Assembly: GCF_042646065.1 (NCBI RefSeq) | Contig: NZ_JBHRTA010000030.1 | Location: forward strand, 372,001-436,000 | From: Parapedobacter deserti | GTDB taxonomy: Bacteria; Bacteroidota; Bacteroidia; Sphingobacteriales; Sphingobacteriaceae | Reading direction: 5' to 3' | Length of the DNA stretch: 64,000 nt | Part shown: positions 43,232-52,031 of the stretch, piece by piece | Numbering within the stretch: position 1 is the stretch's first letter | Layout of the letters: every line of letters starts with the position of its first letter | The notes under the pieces: generated by a model | Seen by the model: only the letters and a program-made list of their open reading frames with translations | What the model was told of the DNA's origin: nothing | Databases searched by the model: none | Position numbers and translations under genes: made by a program

Positions 43232-44314
43232 ATGGATATAAATCTAATAGTTACAGGACTCATTATAGGTGGGTTGTTCTTGTTGTCATTTCTGAATTTG
43301 CGAAATGTAACAGGTGTGAACCGCAAGGCAAATGTCTATTTCGGAGTATTTGCTCTGATATGGGCGACTTTCTGGCTGGACGAAATGATTCTTCCGGCGT
43401 CAACCGGAAGCAATGACCTTGTTGTTCTCGGGATACGGTTTGTTCAGTTCATTGCACCGATCACATTCTATTTAAGTGTTGTTTTCTACACGGATCCGCA
43501 TCACAAGTATGCAGCACGAGACCTGGCATACTTGGCACCATCATGCGTATTTTTGATATTTTCAATGTTGCGTTCTGTTTTTGAGGAGAATATCTTTAAT
43601 CTGTTGTATCTGATTCTTGTTTTCGGCCATGCGTTGTTTTACACGATATTAGCCTATTTCAAAATCCGGCAACATAAAAAAAACATCGAACGATTCGCGT
43701 CAACCAAAGAACCTATCAGTTTAAACTGGATCAAGTATATAATCTATGCGTTCATCGGTTCTTCCGTCGTGGTACTGCTTTACAATGTGGCCGCACCGCT
43801 AGCGTCGTTAAACATCTATATCAATACCTATTTTTTAATGGTTGTTTACTTTGTAGCTTACAATTCGGTAAAACAGAAACAGATTTATCCCATAGGATTA
43901 GATCATGCAGTTGTCACCGCCGTATCAGGTCAAGACGATACGAAAAGGGGGAAATTATTAGATGATGGGCAGTTGCGTGTAACAAAGGAGCGTTTATTGC
44001 TGTTAATGGAAGCCGAAATGCCCTACCTGGATAGCGAACTCAACCTTCCAAAGCTCGCTGGTAGATTAGGCGTTTCAAGTCATCAATTATCTTATGTGAT
44101 AAATACCGGGCTGGGAGAGAATTTTTATCAGTTTGTAAATCGTTACAGGGTACGTAAGGCGCAAGAACTGCTTTCAAATACCGAATACGATCACCTGAAC
44201 ATGTTGGCGATCGGGTACGAATCCGGGTTCAACTCCAAGACATCTTTTAATACAACATTCAAAAAATTGACCTCTTTTACGCCAACAGACTACCGAAAAA
44301 AAAGACAGGTATGA
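43232..44314 (+). CDS. AraC-family regulator with membrane-spanning sensor domain
   Basis: A 360-residue protein. About seven hydrophobic helices occupy residues 1-225 (such as LIVTGLIIGGLFLLSFLNL), and the C-terminal 110 residues form an AraC helix-turn-helix pair: LNLPKLAGRLGVSSHQLSYV, then MLAIGYESGFNSKTSFNTTF and KKLTSFTPTDYRKKR. This layout, membrane domain plus AraC domain, is frequent in Bacteroidota. The regulated gene is probably nearby (an SDR follows 78 bp later), but this is not shown. An upstream start at 43094 was rejected. Confidence 0.85.
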   Translation: MDINLIVTGLIIGGLFLLSFLNLRNVTGVNRKANVYFGVFALIWATFWLDEMILPASTGSNDLVVLGIRFVQFIAPITFYLSVVFYTDPHHKYAARDLAYLAPSCVFLIFSMLRSVFEENIFNLLYLILVFGHALFYTILAYFKIRQHKKNIERFASTKEPISLNWIKYIIYAFIGSSVVVLLYNVAAPLASLNIYINTYFLMVVYFVAYNSVKQKQIYPIGLDHAVVTAVSGQDDTKRGKLLDDGQLRVTKERLLLLMEAEMPYLDSELNLPKLAGRLGVSSHQLSYVINTGLGENFYQFVNRYRVRKAQELLSNTEYDHLNMLAIGYESGFNSKTSFNTTFKKLTSFTPTDYRKKRQV

Positions 44315-44392
44315 TGTTGTTCGGAATTATAAATCCGGGCACCTGTGCGCTATCTACCTAATAGTTTTGCTGCGTTGAAATTATGATAATAA

Positions 44393-45184
44393 ATGGATAT
44401 GCAGGAAAAATTTGCGGTGGTCACTGGAGCTAGCCAAGGATTAGGAAAGTCCTTCGCGCGGCAGCTCGCAGCACAGGGCCGGAACCTAGTATTAATAAGT
44501 TTGCCCAACGAGGGACTGCCAGCCTTGTGTGAAGAGCTCGTCAGCCAATATGGGGTGGTCGCGCATTGCTACGAGATCGATCTGAGCGTCAAGGAGAACG
44601 TATTGGCGGTTTCAAAATCGATCAATGAAAATTTCAGCGTAGAGATGTTGATCAACAACGCGGGGATTGGCGGAACGAAAAAGTTTGACGAAGTTCCCGC
44701 CGGGTACGTCGAAAAGATCATTCAGGTCAATGTGCTCGCCACGTCACTCCTTACCCATCAGCTTTTGCCCAACCTGAAACTGCAGGAAAAAGCCTATATT
44801 TTAAACGTCTCAAGTCTTGCGGCATTTTCCCCGATAGGATACAAAACCGTTTATCCGGCATCGAAAGCCTTTATTCATTCATTTTCCCGGGGGCTCTACC
44901 AAGAACTTAAAAGAACAAATGTCTTTGTCAGTGTTGTCAACCCCGGGCCGATGAAAACCAACGCGGACACCACGAGGAGAATCGAAGAACAGGGTTTCTT
45001 TGCGAGAGCAACTTCGCTGGATCCCGATAAGGTAGCTCGTTATTGCATTCAACAACTGCAAAAAAGGGATACCGTAATTATGGTCAACCGCCTGAGCTGG
45101 TTGCTGCTAGCAATTCTGCCGATTTGGATCAAGCTTCCTATGTTGACAAATAAAATCAAGAAAGAAATTGATGTGATGGCGTGA
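44393..45184 (+). CDS. SDR family NAD(P)-dependent oxidoreductase
   Basis: A 263-residue short-chain dehydrogenase. TGASQGLGKSFARQLAAQGR is the cofactor loop, then INNAGIGG, and YPASKAFIHSFSRGLYQELK with the catalytic Tyr-Lys pair. A hydrophobic C-terminal stretch (WLLLAILPIWIKLP) suggests association with the membrane, as in some KduD/HSD-like members. It follows the AraC-type membrane regulator and may be its target. Substrate unknown. Confidence 0.87.
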   Translation: MDMQEKFAVVTGASQGLGKSFARQLAAQGRNLVLISLPNEGLPALCEELVSQYGVVAHCYEIDLSVKENVLAVSKSINENFSVEMLINNAGIGGTKKFDEVPAGYVEKIIQVNVLATSLLTHQLLPNLKLQEKAYILNVSSLAAFSPIGYKTVYPASKAFIHSFSRGLYQELKRTNVFVSVVNPGPMKTNADTTRRIEEQGFFARATSLDPDKVARYCIQQLQKRDTVIMVNRLSWLLLAILPIWIKLPMLTNKIKKEIDVMA

Positions 45185-45209
45185 CTTCCGTTTTGTCGAA
45201 TCCTGCGGG

Positions 45210-45239
45210 TTGGAGGGAGACAAAATTAAATTACCTTTG
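45210..45239 (+). promoter_or_regulatory. Promoter of the GNAT gene
   Basis: TTGG (45210-45213), an 18-bp spacer and TACCTTTG (45232-45239), an exact TAnnTTTG box, 26 bp before the GNAT start codon. Confidence 0.65.
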
Positions 45240-45265
45240 GATTATAATTGTCTTAATGAAACCAT

Positions 45266-45775
45266 ATGGAATACAAATTTCGGAAGGCAAGCCATGAAGA
45301 CTTATCCCACATTTGGGAAATTTTGGAGCAAGCCATAAAAAGGAGGAAGCACGATGGCAGTGGTCAATGGCAGGACGGCTACCCCAATTTCGCCGTGGTC
45401 CAGAACGATATCGATAACGGAACGGGTTACGTACTTGCAGACGAGATGACCATTGTAGCATATTGTGCCATAATGGTCAATGACGAACCAGCGTATGCAA
45501 CGATCGAGGGGAAGTGGTTGACTGACGGCGATTTTGTCGTATACCATCGGGTTGCGGTATCAGAAAAATACCTGGGTAGGGGGCTCGCGCACAAGCTATT
45601 GGAGCACATCCATGGATTCGCACTGCAACACGGCATCCGCAGTGTCCGGGCAGACACTAATTACGACAATCCGGCCATGCTAAAACTCTTTGAGAAGATG
45701 GGATATCGCTATTGTGGAGAGGTCATGTTTAGAGGGACGCCCCGGAAAGCATTTGAAAAGGTTTTAACGGCTTAG
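45266..45775 (+). CDS. GNAT family N-acetyltransferase
   Basis: A 169-residue acetyl-CoA-dependent transferase. The acetyl-CoA loop VSEKYLGRGLAHKLLEHIHG (about residues 98-117) and the C-terminal SVRADTNYDNPAMLKLFEKM with GYRYCGEV are characteristic. The substrate cannot be told. It has its own promoter and is followed 18 bp later by a small protein of unknown function on the same strand. Confidence 0.88.
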   Translation: MEYKFRKASHEDLSHIWEILEQAIKRRKHDGSGQWQDGYPNFAVVQNDIDNGTGYVLADEMTIVAYCAIMVNDEPAYATIEGKWLTDGDFVVYHRVAVSEKYLGRGLAHKLLEHIHGFALQHGIRSVRADTNYDNPAMLKLFEKMGYRYCGEVMFRGTPRKAFEKVLTA

Positions 45776-45793
45776 CGGATATTTGCATATACC

Positions 45794-46195
45794 ATGGCAA
45801 AATCCAAAATAGCCGTCAAAACCCGGATGGACGAAGCACGTAGCTGGGAGAAAGCCGGTAAAAACGCCGATGCGTTGAAGCTATACCGCGGGTCGGCACG
45901 GGGCAAGCACCTCAATGCCGAGGCCTATAACCGGATGATGATTATCCTAAGGAAGCAAAAGAAATACGATGCCGAATTGAAAGTCATCAGGCAGGCCACT
46001 ACTGCTGTCGAGCGTGCGATATCCACCGGCCAGCAGGCCATTGGCGACAAAGACCAAGAATCGGCTGCGTTGAGTCGAAAGTTAGCCGCATCACTGGGAC
46101 TACTAAACGATAAAGGGCTGCCGGTATACGAAGAACCTCAATTGGTAGCCTGGCGCAAACGCGAAGCTACGGTAACGAAAAAACTGGCTAAATAG
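45794..46195 (+). CDS. Small helical (TPR-like) hypothetical protein
   Basis: A 133-residue basic protein with no signal peptide. A repeat-like amphipathic helix pattern (ARSWEKAGKNADALKLYRG, then AEAYNRMMIILRKQKKYDAE) resembles tetratricopeptide units, then a coiled segment. No enzyme motif. Probably cytoplasmic and co-transcribed with the GNAT gene 18 bp upstream; function unknown. Confidence 0.7.
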   Translation: MAKSKIAVKTRMDEARSWEKAGKNADALKLYRGSARGKHLNAEAYNRMMIILRKQKKYDAELKVIRQATTAVERAISTGQQAIGDKDQESAALSRKLAASLGLLNDKGLPVYEEPQLVAWRKREATVTKKLAK

Positions 46196-46258
46196 GGAGG
46201 ACTATTCAGTATGTGCCGTTACAGTTATCCTAAATTCTAGTTGTTATCCCTTGCTTAT

Positions 46259-46714
46259 TTAAGCCTTATCACGGACATCCTTATTCAAAGCAAGGTAAGC
46301 GGCAGCGGTAACTAAACCTCCAAGGGTATAATACAGCACCGTCAACACCTTTGTCTGGGTAGTTCGGTTTACCGGGGTATCGTCCAATCCCAACGGTTTC
46401 GTCGCTGTCAGCGCACCCACGCCCGCCACAAGCCCAAACAACAGGCCCCTTGCCCACGTTTCACGCTGCGAGCTGCCCGTAATCATCCGATAGTAGGCGG
46501 TGTTGGCTACCAGATCTCCGGCCATGGCCATTGCATATCGTTTCTCTCCCGATGGCGGTTGTTTACCCATTTTTTTATAGGTTTTCGCAATCGCTTCTTC
46601 GCCGATCTTATTGATCTCAGGTGCCCGGCTTAGCCGCTTTCTAGCCATTTCGTGCACGAGGTTAAGCACAAGCGAGCCAACCAACGGCGCAATGGTTGCT
46701 TTCAATAATTTCAT
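46259..46714 (-). CDS. Small hydrophobic membrane protein of unknown function
   Basis: A 151-residue protein with helices near residues 8-25, 88-104 (GLLFGLVAGVGALTA) and 126-145 (VLYYTLGGLVTAAAYLAL). The remainder is basic. No family recognised. It lies 29 bp downstream of the ankyrin gene on the same strand, so ankyrin and catalase may share a transcript with it. Confidence 0.6.
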   Translation of the reverse strand: MKLLKATIAPLVGSLVLNLVHEMARKRLSRAPEINKIGEEAIAKTYKKMGKQPPSGEKRYAMAMAGDLVANTAYYRMITGSSQRETWARGLLFGLVAGVGALTATKPLGLDDTPVNRTTQTKVLTVLYYTLGGLVTAAAYLALNKDVRDKA

Positions 46715-46743
46715 GGCGTCTTGTTTTTGGTTTGCATATTTTA

Positions 46744-47238
46744 CTATTCTGGCATAAACGAGCCGTCCAGCATTGCCACGGCCTCCAAATTTCCCTGCTG
46801 GATGGCCAAATCAAGTGCCGTTAGCCCGCGCGACTCCCGCACATCGGTGTCTGCGCCGTGGCGCAGCAACACTTTTACCAGCTCGTTGCGGCCGAACATT
46901 GCAGCGAACATCAGGGCGGTTCCGCGGTTTCCGTGCTGCATGTTGAGGTCGGCTCCGCGGCGTATCAGCAGCTCCGCGATTTCAGCATACCCTTTGAAAC
47001 AAACACCCATCAGGGCTGTGTTGCCTCCATAGTCCTGCGCGTTGGCGTCTGCACCGGCATCCACCAAGGCTTCGGTGGCCTCCAAATGGCCGTTGTAGGC
47101 AGCAATGATCAGCGGGGTATAACCGCGGGCATCCCTTTCGTCTATATGTTGTTTGTTTCCAGTATATTGCCTGATAAACGCTGCGTCGCCGGTCCGGGCG
47201 GCGTCGAACATGGTTTTTTGCTGTGTATCCTGTATCAT
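46744..47238 (-). CDS. Ankyrin-repeat protein (catalase-linked)
   Basis: A 164-residue protein made of about four ankyrin repeats (for example RGYTPLIIAAYNGHLEATEA and GNTALMGVCFKGYAEIAELL). No signal peptide. It starts 11 bp downstream of the catalase stop on the same strand. Ankyrin proteins next to catalase genes (AnkB/KatB in Pseudomonas) are thought to help catalase function, and the same pairing is seen here; the role in this organism is inferred. Confidence 0.88.
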   Translation of the reverse strand: MIQDTQQKTMFDAARTGDAAFIRQYTGNKQHIDERDARGYTPLIIAAYNGHLEATEALVDAGADANAQDYGGNTALMGVCFKGYAEIAELLIRRGADLNMQHGNRGTALMFAAMFGRNELVKVLLRHGADTDVRESRGLTALDLAIQQGNLEAVAMLDGSFMPE

Positions 47239-47249
47239 ATCGGTTGTAC

Positions 47250-48887
47250 TCAGTAAGGTTTTGCGTCCTTGCCTTTCTCTGCTGCTTCCTTCACCGCTTT
47301 GTCGGCATCGGCTGAAGCCCCTTCGGTACCTTCCATCGTCGGACGCGCCTGTTGGATACCTTCCGCTATCCGACGGCCATAGTCATCGTCGCAAGCGTAG
47401 CACATCTCGATCATTTTTTCCTGTATATGCGCAGGGCACTTTGACAAAGCGTCTACGAGGTTAAAGATCAGTTCCGTCCGCTCCCATTCCTCGAAACCGC
47501 GATAGGTTTCCCCCGCCTGTTTGAAGTTGTTTTGGCGGTCAATTTTTGCACGCACCAGGGAGGCGCTGTAGTGCGGCGTGTGGTCTTTTCCGGGTCTTTC
47601 GGCTTCTTTAAGACCGCCCAGCGAAGACGGCTCATAGTTGACATGGGGGTTCACCCCATCAACAATGTCTTGATGGTAAGCCATCTGCCCATCGCGCTGG
47701 TTAGTAGCCACGTGCTTGCGCGGCGCGTTGATCGGTAGCTGCAAATAATTGGTGCCTACACGGTAGCGCTGCGTGTCGGAATAAGAAAATGTACGTCCCT
47801 GCAACATCTTGTCGTCGGAAAAGTCGAGCCCGTCTACCAAAACACCGGTTCCAAAGGCGGATTGCTCCACCTCGGCAAAATAGTTGACAGGATTTCTGTT
47901 CAAGGTCATCCGGCCAACCGGCAACCAGGGGAATTGGTCTTTAGGCCAGAGTTTGGTATCATCAAGCGGATCAAAGTCAAGCTCGGCGTGCTCATCATCA
48001 CTCATGATCTGGACACATAGCTCCCATTGTGGATATTCTCCGCGTTCAATGGCTTCATAAAGATCCTGCGTGGCGTGGTTGAAGTTTTTTGCCTGTATTG
48101 TTTGCGCTTCTTTTGTGGTCAGGTTTTTGATGCCCTGCAGCGGCTCCCAGTGGTATTTCACTAATACCGCTTCTCCTTCTTTGTTCACCCACTTATAAGT
48201 ATTTACGCCCGATCCCTGCATTTGGCGATAATTAGCCGGTATGCCCCAAGGCGAGAACAGAAATGTGATCATGTGCATCGCTTCAGGCGTATTGCTGATG
48301 AAATCGAACTGCCGCACAGGGTCTTGCCGGTTAGTCACCGGGTCCGGTTTGAAGGCATGGATGAAATCCGGAAACTTTAGTGCATCGCGAATAAAGAAAA
48401 TTTTTAGGTTATTACCTACTAAGTCCCAGTTGCCGTCTTCGGTATACATTTTTACCGCAAATCCTCGTGGGTCACGGAGCGTTTCAGGCGAGTGGCCGCC
48501 ATGGATCACCGTAGAGAAGCGTACAAACAGCGGTGTTATTTTGCCCTTTTCTTGAAAAAGCTTCGCCCGCGTATAGCGCGATGCCGGTTCACTGCCCACC
48601 GTTCCGTAGGCCTCGAAGACACCGTGCGCGCCTGCGCCCCGCGCATGCACAACGCGCTCAGGCACCCTTTCGCGGTCAAAATGCGACATCTTTTCCAAAA
48701 AATGATAATTTTCCAACGTCGCCGGCCCCCTGTTGCCCACCGTCCTGAGATTCTGGTTGTCGTAGACGGGGTGCCCTTGCCGCGTGGTCAGGATATCGGA
48801 AGTTTCTTGGCCGGTACTGCGTACAGTCGATTGTTTCGTGTCCGCATTTTCGTTCGACATCGCGTTGGGCCGAGTGTTCTGCTCCAT
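47250..48887 (-). CDS. katA: Monofunctional haem catalase
   Basis: A 545-residue catalase that splits hydrogen peroxide into water and oxygen. RVPERVVHARGAGAHGVFEA holds the distal histidine, and the proximal haem-ligand Tyr is in RTFSYSDTQRYRVG. Additional landmarks are VRFSTVIHGGHSPETLRDPR and the NLKIFFIRDALKFPDFIHAF strand. It is the first gene of catalase-ankyrin-(membrane protein). The first ATG gives MEQNTRPNAMSNENAD; an ATG ten codons on is a possible alternative start. The clade (small- or large-subunit) was not resolved. Confidence 0.95.
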   Translation of the reverse strand: MEQNTRPNAMSNENADTKQSTVRSTGQETSDILTTRQGHPVYDNQNLRTVGNRGPATLENYHFLEKMSHFDRERVPERVVHARGAGAHGVFEAYGTVGSEPASRYTRAKLFQEKGKITPLFVRFSTVIHGGHSPETLRDPRGFAVKMYTEDGNWDLVGNNLKIFFIRDALKFPDFIHAFKPDPVTNRQDPVRQFDFISNTPEAMHMITFLFSPWGIPANYRQMQGSGVNTYKWVNKEGEAVLVKYHWEPLQGIKNLTTKEAQTIQAKNFNHATQDLYEAIERGEYPQWELCVQIMSDDEHAELDFDPLDDTKLWPKDQFPWLPVGRMTLNRNPVNYFAEVEQSAFGTGVLVDGLDFSDDKMLQGRTFSYSDTQRYRVGTNYLQLPINAPRKHVATNQRDGQMAYHQDIVDGVNPHVNYEPSSLGGLKEAERPGKDHTPHYSASLVRAKIDRQNNFKQAGETYRGFEEWERTELIFNLVDALSKCPAHIQEKMIEMCYACDDDYGRRIAEGIQQARPTMEGTEGASADADKAVKEAAEKGKDAKPY

Positions 48888-49063
48888 TACTACTTTAATT
48901 AATTGGTTATCACTTTGGGTGCCTATAGCTTGCTGCGCCCTTAGCGATATAACAGTCGACTACCTGGATTGTTTTCGGGAACAGTGAGTCGCTGGCGTCG
49001 CCCATTTTGTTCGTACGCTGGTCTGCCACTACCCGCGAGTATCGGCACATCGAGTTTAATACA

Positions 49064-50599
49064 TTAGGGCTTAATAAAGACAGGCGACCCGGATAATGGA
49101 ATGGTGCCGGCTACGCTAGTTTGCTTACTTTCCCAATTAAACTGCGTTGCAGTTTTGATATTTAATGATGCCGGAAAACTATATTGCACCGATGCAGTTT
49201 CTGATGCGCCGCTGGTTTTCGCCCACAATACGTAGATATAGTCGTTGTCGTCGGCAGCGTAGAAGGCTCCGCCGTCGACGGTGGGTGGCAACTGCAATCT
49301 GGCGGTTGCGGCCGGATCGTATTGCCGAGTTCTCAATAAAGTGCTTACCGTGCGCCAAGCTATACCTCCGGGCGTAATGGTGGCATTATAAGGGCCTGAG
49401 GCCAGCTTTTGATAGAAACCCATCACCTGGTAAGGGTCAGTAGCCTGGGATAATGGTCGGTTTTCAGCGCCACTGTAAATATAAAGCCCGCTGATACCAG
49501 CTTTTTGTGCGCGTATTGCCGCCTTAATTAAAAAGTTGCGCTGTACTTCATCTCCGCCGATATAGCCATTTAGGGCTTTCCGGGGAATATTGCTTTCAGT
49601 AACAATAAACGCTTTTTTTGGATGGGTTTTTCCGTCATAAGCATAGTGATCAAGCACGGCCTGAAAGTCATTCTTATGGTTCACTACCGATGCTGCTGCT
49701 GCATCCGAATTATGGTTGCTGCCCAAGTAATACATCGGATATACATGGTAACTTAAGCAATCGAACCACTCGCCCCCTTTTTTGGGGTAGTCGGCATTAA
49801 CACCTCCTCCACTTGGGTTGTCGGTATTGCGCAATATCGCATCTAGAAAGCTGGGATAGCCCAAGCCGCCCACGCAGACCATACCATCTTCATCCAGGTG
49901 CTTAACGATCTCGTAGGTAATTCTGAGCATCCGCACATAAGATTGGATCGGTGCGGCAAAGTTAGGCAAGTCGCAAGGGTCAGGGTCTGATTGAGTCCAG
50001 GATTGTGTAGCCCGCCAGTTGTGAGTATAGTCCGGTTCGTTCCAAACCTCCCAATACTTTACATAGGGGCCATAAGTCTTTACTACATGATAGACATAGT
50101 TGGCATAGTAGTTATCGGTATTCACTTTGCCGGGTGAAGACCATATTGGTTCATACAGGTTGGCAAACGTTTTCGATTGGATACTATTACAGTACCTTGT
50201 CTGTTCCCTGTGTGCATCAGCGGGACCGTTGAGGAAGATTGTATGCTTTTCGCCGCCCAGTCGTTGGTAAGTTTTAAATGCACCCAGTCGGATGTCGTAA
50301 CCCCACTTTTGCACAAAATGATCATACATTGCTGGGCGCAAGCTGTTCACCCCAGCGCCGGCAATATCTTTTTCCCGATTGCCAATCAGCAATTCAGCCA
50401 GCTGCTGATCGGACCACCCCGAATAGTACCCCATATTGGAGCCGTACAGGAATGGCTCACCCAAATCTGAAGGCGGGCCATGCAGGCCGCCTGTCTGGTC
50501 TATACCGGCTTTATCTTTTGTGCACGCACCGAAAAATAATAAAAGAAACAATAAAAAAAGTGGATTAATTCCACGAAACTTGTTCAATTGATTGATCAT
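49064..50599 (-). CDS. Glycoside hydrolase (clan GH-A-like) lipoprotein
   Basis: A 511-residue lipoprotein from ATG 50597-50599: hydrophobic NPLFLLFLLLFFGACTK with lipobox FGAC. A TIM-barrel hydrolase follows. The acid/base glutamate is in YWEVWNEPDY (about residue 188) and the nucleophile in KKAFIVTESNIPR, the pattern of clan GH-A enzymes such as GH39/GH5. An Ig-like C-terminal region ends the protein. The sugar target is unknown. The upstream frame open to 50776 has no signal-like start, so ATG 50599 is preferred. No SusCD is next to it. Confidence 0.75.
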   Translation of the reverse strand: MINQLNKFRGINPLFLLFLLLFFGACTKDKAGIDQTGGLHGPPSDLGEPFLYGSNMGYYSGWSDQQLAELLIGNREKDIAGAGVNSLRPAMYDHFVQKWGYDIRLGAFKTYQRLGGEKHTIFLNGPADAHREQTRYCNSIQSKTFANLYEPIWSSPGKVNTDNYYANYVYHVVKTYGPYVKYWEVWNEPDYTHNWRATQSWTQSDPDPCDLPNFAAPIQSYVRMLRITYEIVKHLDEDGMVCVGGLGYPSFLDAILRNTDNPSGGGVNADYPKKGGEWFDCLSYHVYPMYYLGSNHNSDAAAASVVNHKNDFQAVLDHYAYDGKTHPKKAFIVTESNIPRKALNGYIGGDEVQRNFLIKAAIRAQKAGISGLYIYSGAENRPLSQATDPYQVMGFYQKLASGPYNATITPGGIAWRTVSTLLRTRQYDPAATARLQLPPTVDGGAFYAADDNDYIYVLWAKTSGASETASVQYSFPASLNIKTATQFNWESKQTSVAGTIPLSGSPVFIKP

Positions 50600-50784
50600 C
50601 GATTTTAAGTAAATTTCGTTTTCCAGGGCGACGTCAAGCGGCGGGCCTTTGCAAATAAGTAGAATTACAGACCAATTAGCGCACAAAATATGTACCAAAA
50701 TCGTTACTTTCGGGCAAAAGCAATGATTATTATGCTGATGATGCAGAAAGGGAACCAGAGGGAAGGAAAAAAACAAAAAAATAT
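50600..50784. other. Divergent control region between the GH lipoprotein and pirin
   Basis: Intergenic with no convincing gene. On the leftward strand a weak TTTTG-rich promoter for the glycoside hydrolase could lie near 50690-50705; the rightward promoter is described separately. Confidence 0.35.
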
Positions 50785-50815
50785 TTTGCAGGGTGTATAA
50801 ATTACACTATCTTTG
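50785..50815 (+). promoter_or_regulatory. Consensus promoter upstream of pirin
   Basis: TTTG (50785-50788), a 19-bp spacer and TATCTTTG (50808-50815): the best match to the Bacteroidota consensus in this window. Transcription should start near 50822. Confidence 0.8.
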
Positions 50816-50848
50816 TGTCATCATAATTTAGGTTTATAATTGGTTAGT

Positions 50849-50888
50849 AAAGGTTTCCATTCTCCCCGTTTGGAAACCTTTCTTTTTT
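50849..50888 (+). terminator. Terminator-like hairpin in the pirin leader
   Basis: AAAGGTTTCCA (50849-50859) and TGGAAACCTTT (50871-50881) are a perfect 11-bp stem with an 11-nt loop, followed by CTTTTTTAT. It lies only about 27 nt after the predicted transcript start and 90 bp before the pirin start codon, so it may be an attenuator or end a short RNA. Confidence 0.65.
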
Positions 50889-50977
50889 ATAAACCAATAC
50901 CATGTGACCTGTTGGGGAACCGTTATTCCGTTCCCAAAAAAATACCTATATTTCCTGTCAGAAAAAGAATATACACT

Positions 50978-51892
50978 ATGCTTGATTTAGTTATCGAATC
51001 CCGAGCCGCTGCGATCAGTGCCGAAATGAAGGTAAAGCGAATCCTACCGTTTCGGTTACGCAGGATGATAGGTCCTTTTATCTTTATGGATCATGCCGGC
51101 CCTATCCAAAATCAATTTGGGAATCCTTCCGATCTGGATGTATTGCCGCATCCCCATATCGGCCTTTCAACGGTCAGCTACTTATTTGGCGGTGAGGTGA
51201 CGCATCGGGACAGTTTGGGAGTTCAGCAAATTATCCGTCCGGGCGAAGTAAACTGGATGACAGCCGGTAGCGGAATAGCGCATTCGGAGCGTTTCGAAAG
51301 CCCGTCCGCGTTAGCCGGTGGGCTGGAAATGATACAAACCTGGGTGGCCCTTCCCGAAAAGGACGAAGAAGCTGCACCTTCATTTTTCAACTACAAACCT
51401 AAGCAATTGCCGGTTTTCACTGATAAAGGTCTTTGGATGCGCCTCATCGCTGGCGATGCATATGGCTTGAGCAGCGACGTAACAACTCATTCGCCGTTGT
51501 TCTACCTGCATGTTGTACTGCAGAAAGGTACACATTTTGCCCTTCCGAAAGAACATTCGGAACGAGGATTCTATATTGTCAAAGGGGCCGTTGAAATTTC
51601 AGGAACTACCTATGATGATGGCAAAATGCTTGTATTCGCAAAGGGGGTAGATCCGCGCATCGTCGCTAAGGAAGAAACGACATTGATGCTCTTGGGGGGT
51701 GAGCCCCTGGGTGAACGCTTTATTTGGTGGAACTTTGTCTCCTCCCGGAAGGAACGCATTGAACAGGCCAAAGAAGATTGGAAGCAAGGCAGGTTCATCC
51801 TGCCCCCCAACGACAGCGAGGTCTTCATTCCGCTGCCCGAAGACAGGTCAAGACCGGCGGGTACGCCACCCAACCCTGAGCCGCTTTCGTAA
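50978..51892 (+). CDS. Pirin family protein
   Basis: A 304-residue bicupin. The N-terminal metal site is in IGPFIFMDHAGP and PHPHIGLSTVSYLFGGEVTH, and ITAGSGIAHSER-like MTAGSGIAHSERF follows. Pirins bind iron and some act as quercetinases or redox-linked regulators; the actual role here is open. ATG 50978 was chosen over a TTG-started frame at 50840 that overlaps the hairpin. The leader structure suggests regulated expression. No operon partner is evident. Confidence 0.88.
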   Translation: MLDLVIESRAAAISAEMKVKRILPFRLRRMIGPFIFMDHAGPIQNQFGNPSDLDVLPHPHIGLSTVSYLFGGEVTHRDSLGVQQIIRPGEVNWMTAGSGIAHSERFESPSALAGGLEMIQTWVALPEKDEEAAPSFFNYKPKQLPVFTDKGLWMRLIAGDAYGLSSDVTTHSPLFYLHVVLQKGTHFALPKEHSERGFYIVKGAVEISGTTYDDGKMLVFAKGVDPRIVAKEETTLMLLGGEPLGERFIWWNFVSSRKERIEQAKEDWKQGRFILPPNDSEVFIPLPEDRSRPAGTPPNPEPLS

Positions 51893-52012
51893 AAGCTATT
51901 TTCGGCCTGCGAACTGAAAGATTTCTGCCGCTGCATTTTATACGCGTTGCTCAGGGCCGCCAGGCCACTGCCGGCCGGATTTCCCAAATACCTGAACGGA
52001 AAAAAAAATCGC

Positions 52013-52020
52013 TACCTTTG
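52013..52020 (+). promoter_or_regulatory. -7 box immediately before an LLM oxidoreductase gene
   Basis: TACCTTTG matches TAnnTTTG exactly. The ATG follows 11 bp after the box, so the transcript would have a leader of about 5 nt. A good -33 is not seen. Confidence 0.5.
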
Positions 52021-52031
52021 TTAAGCGATTT

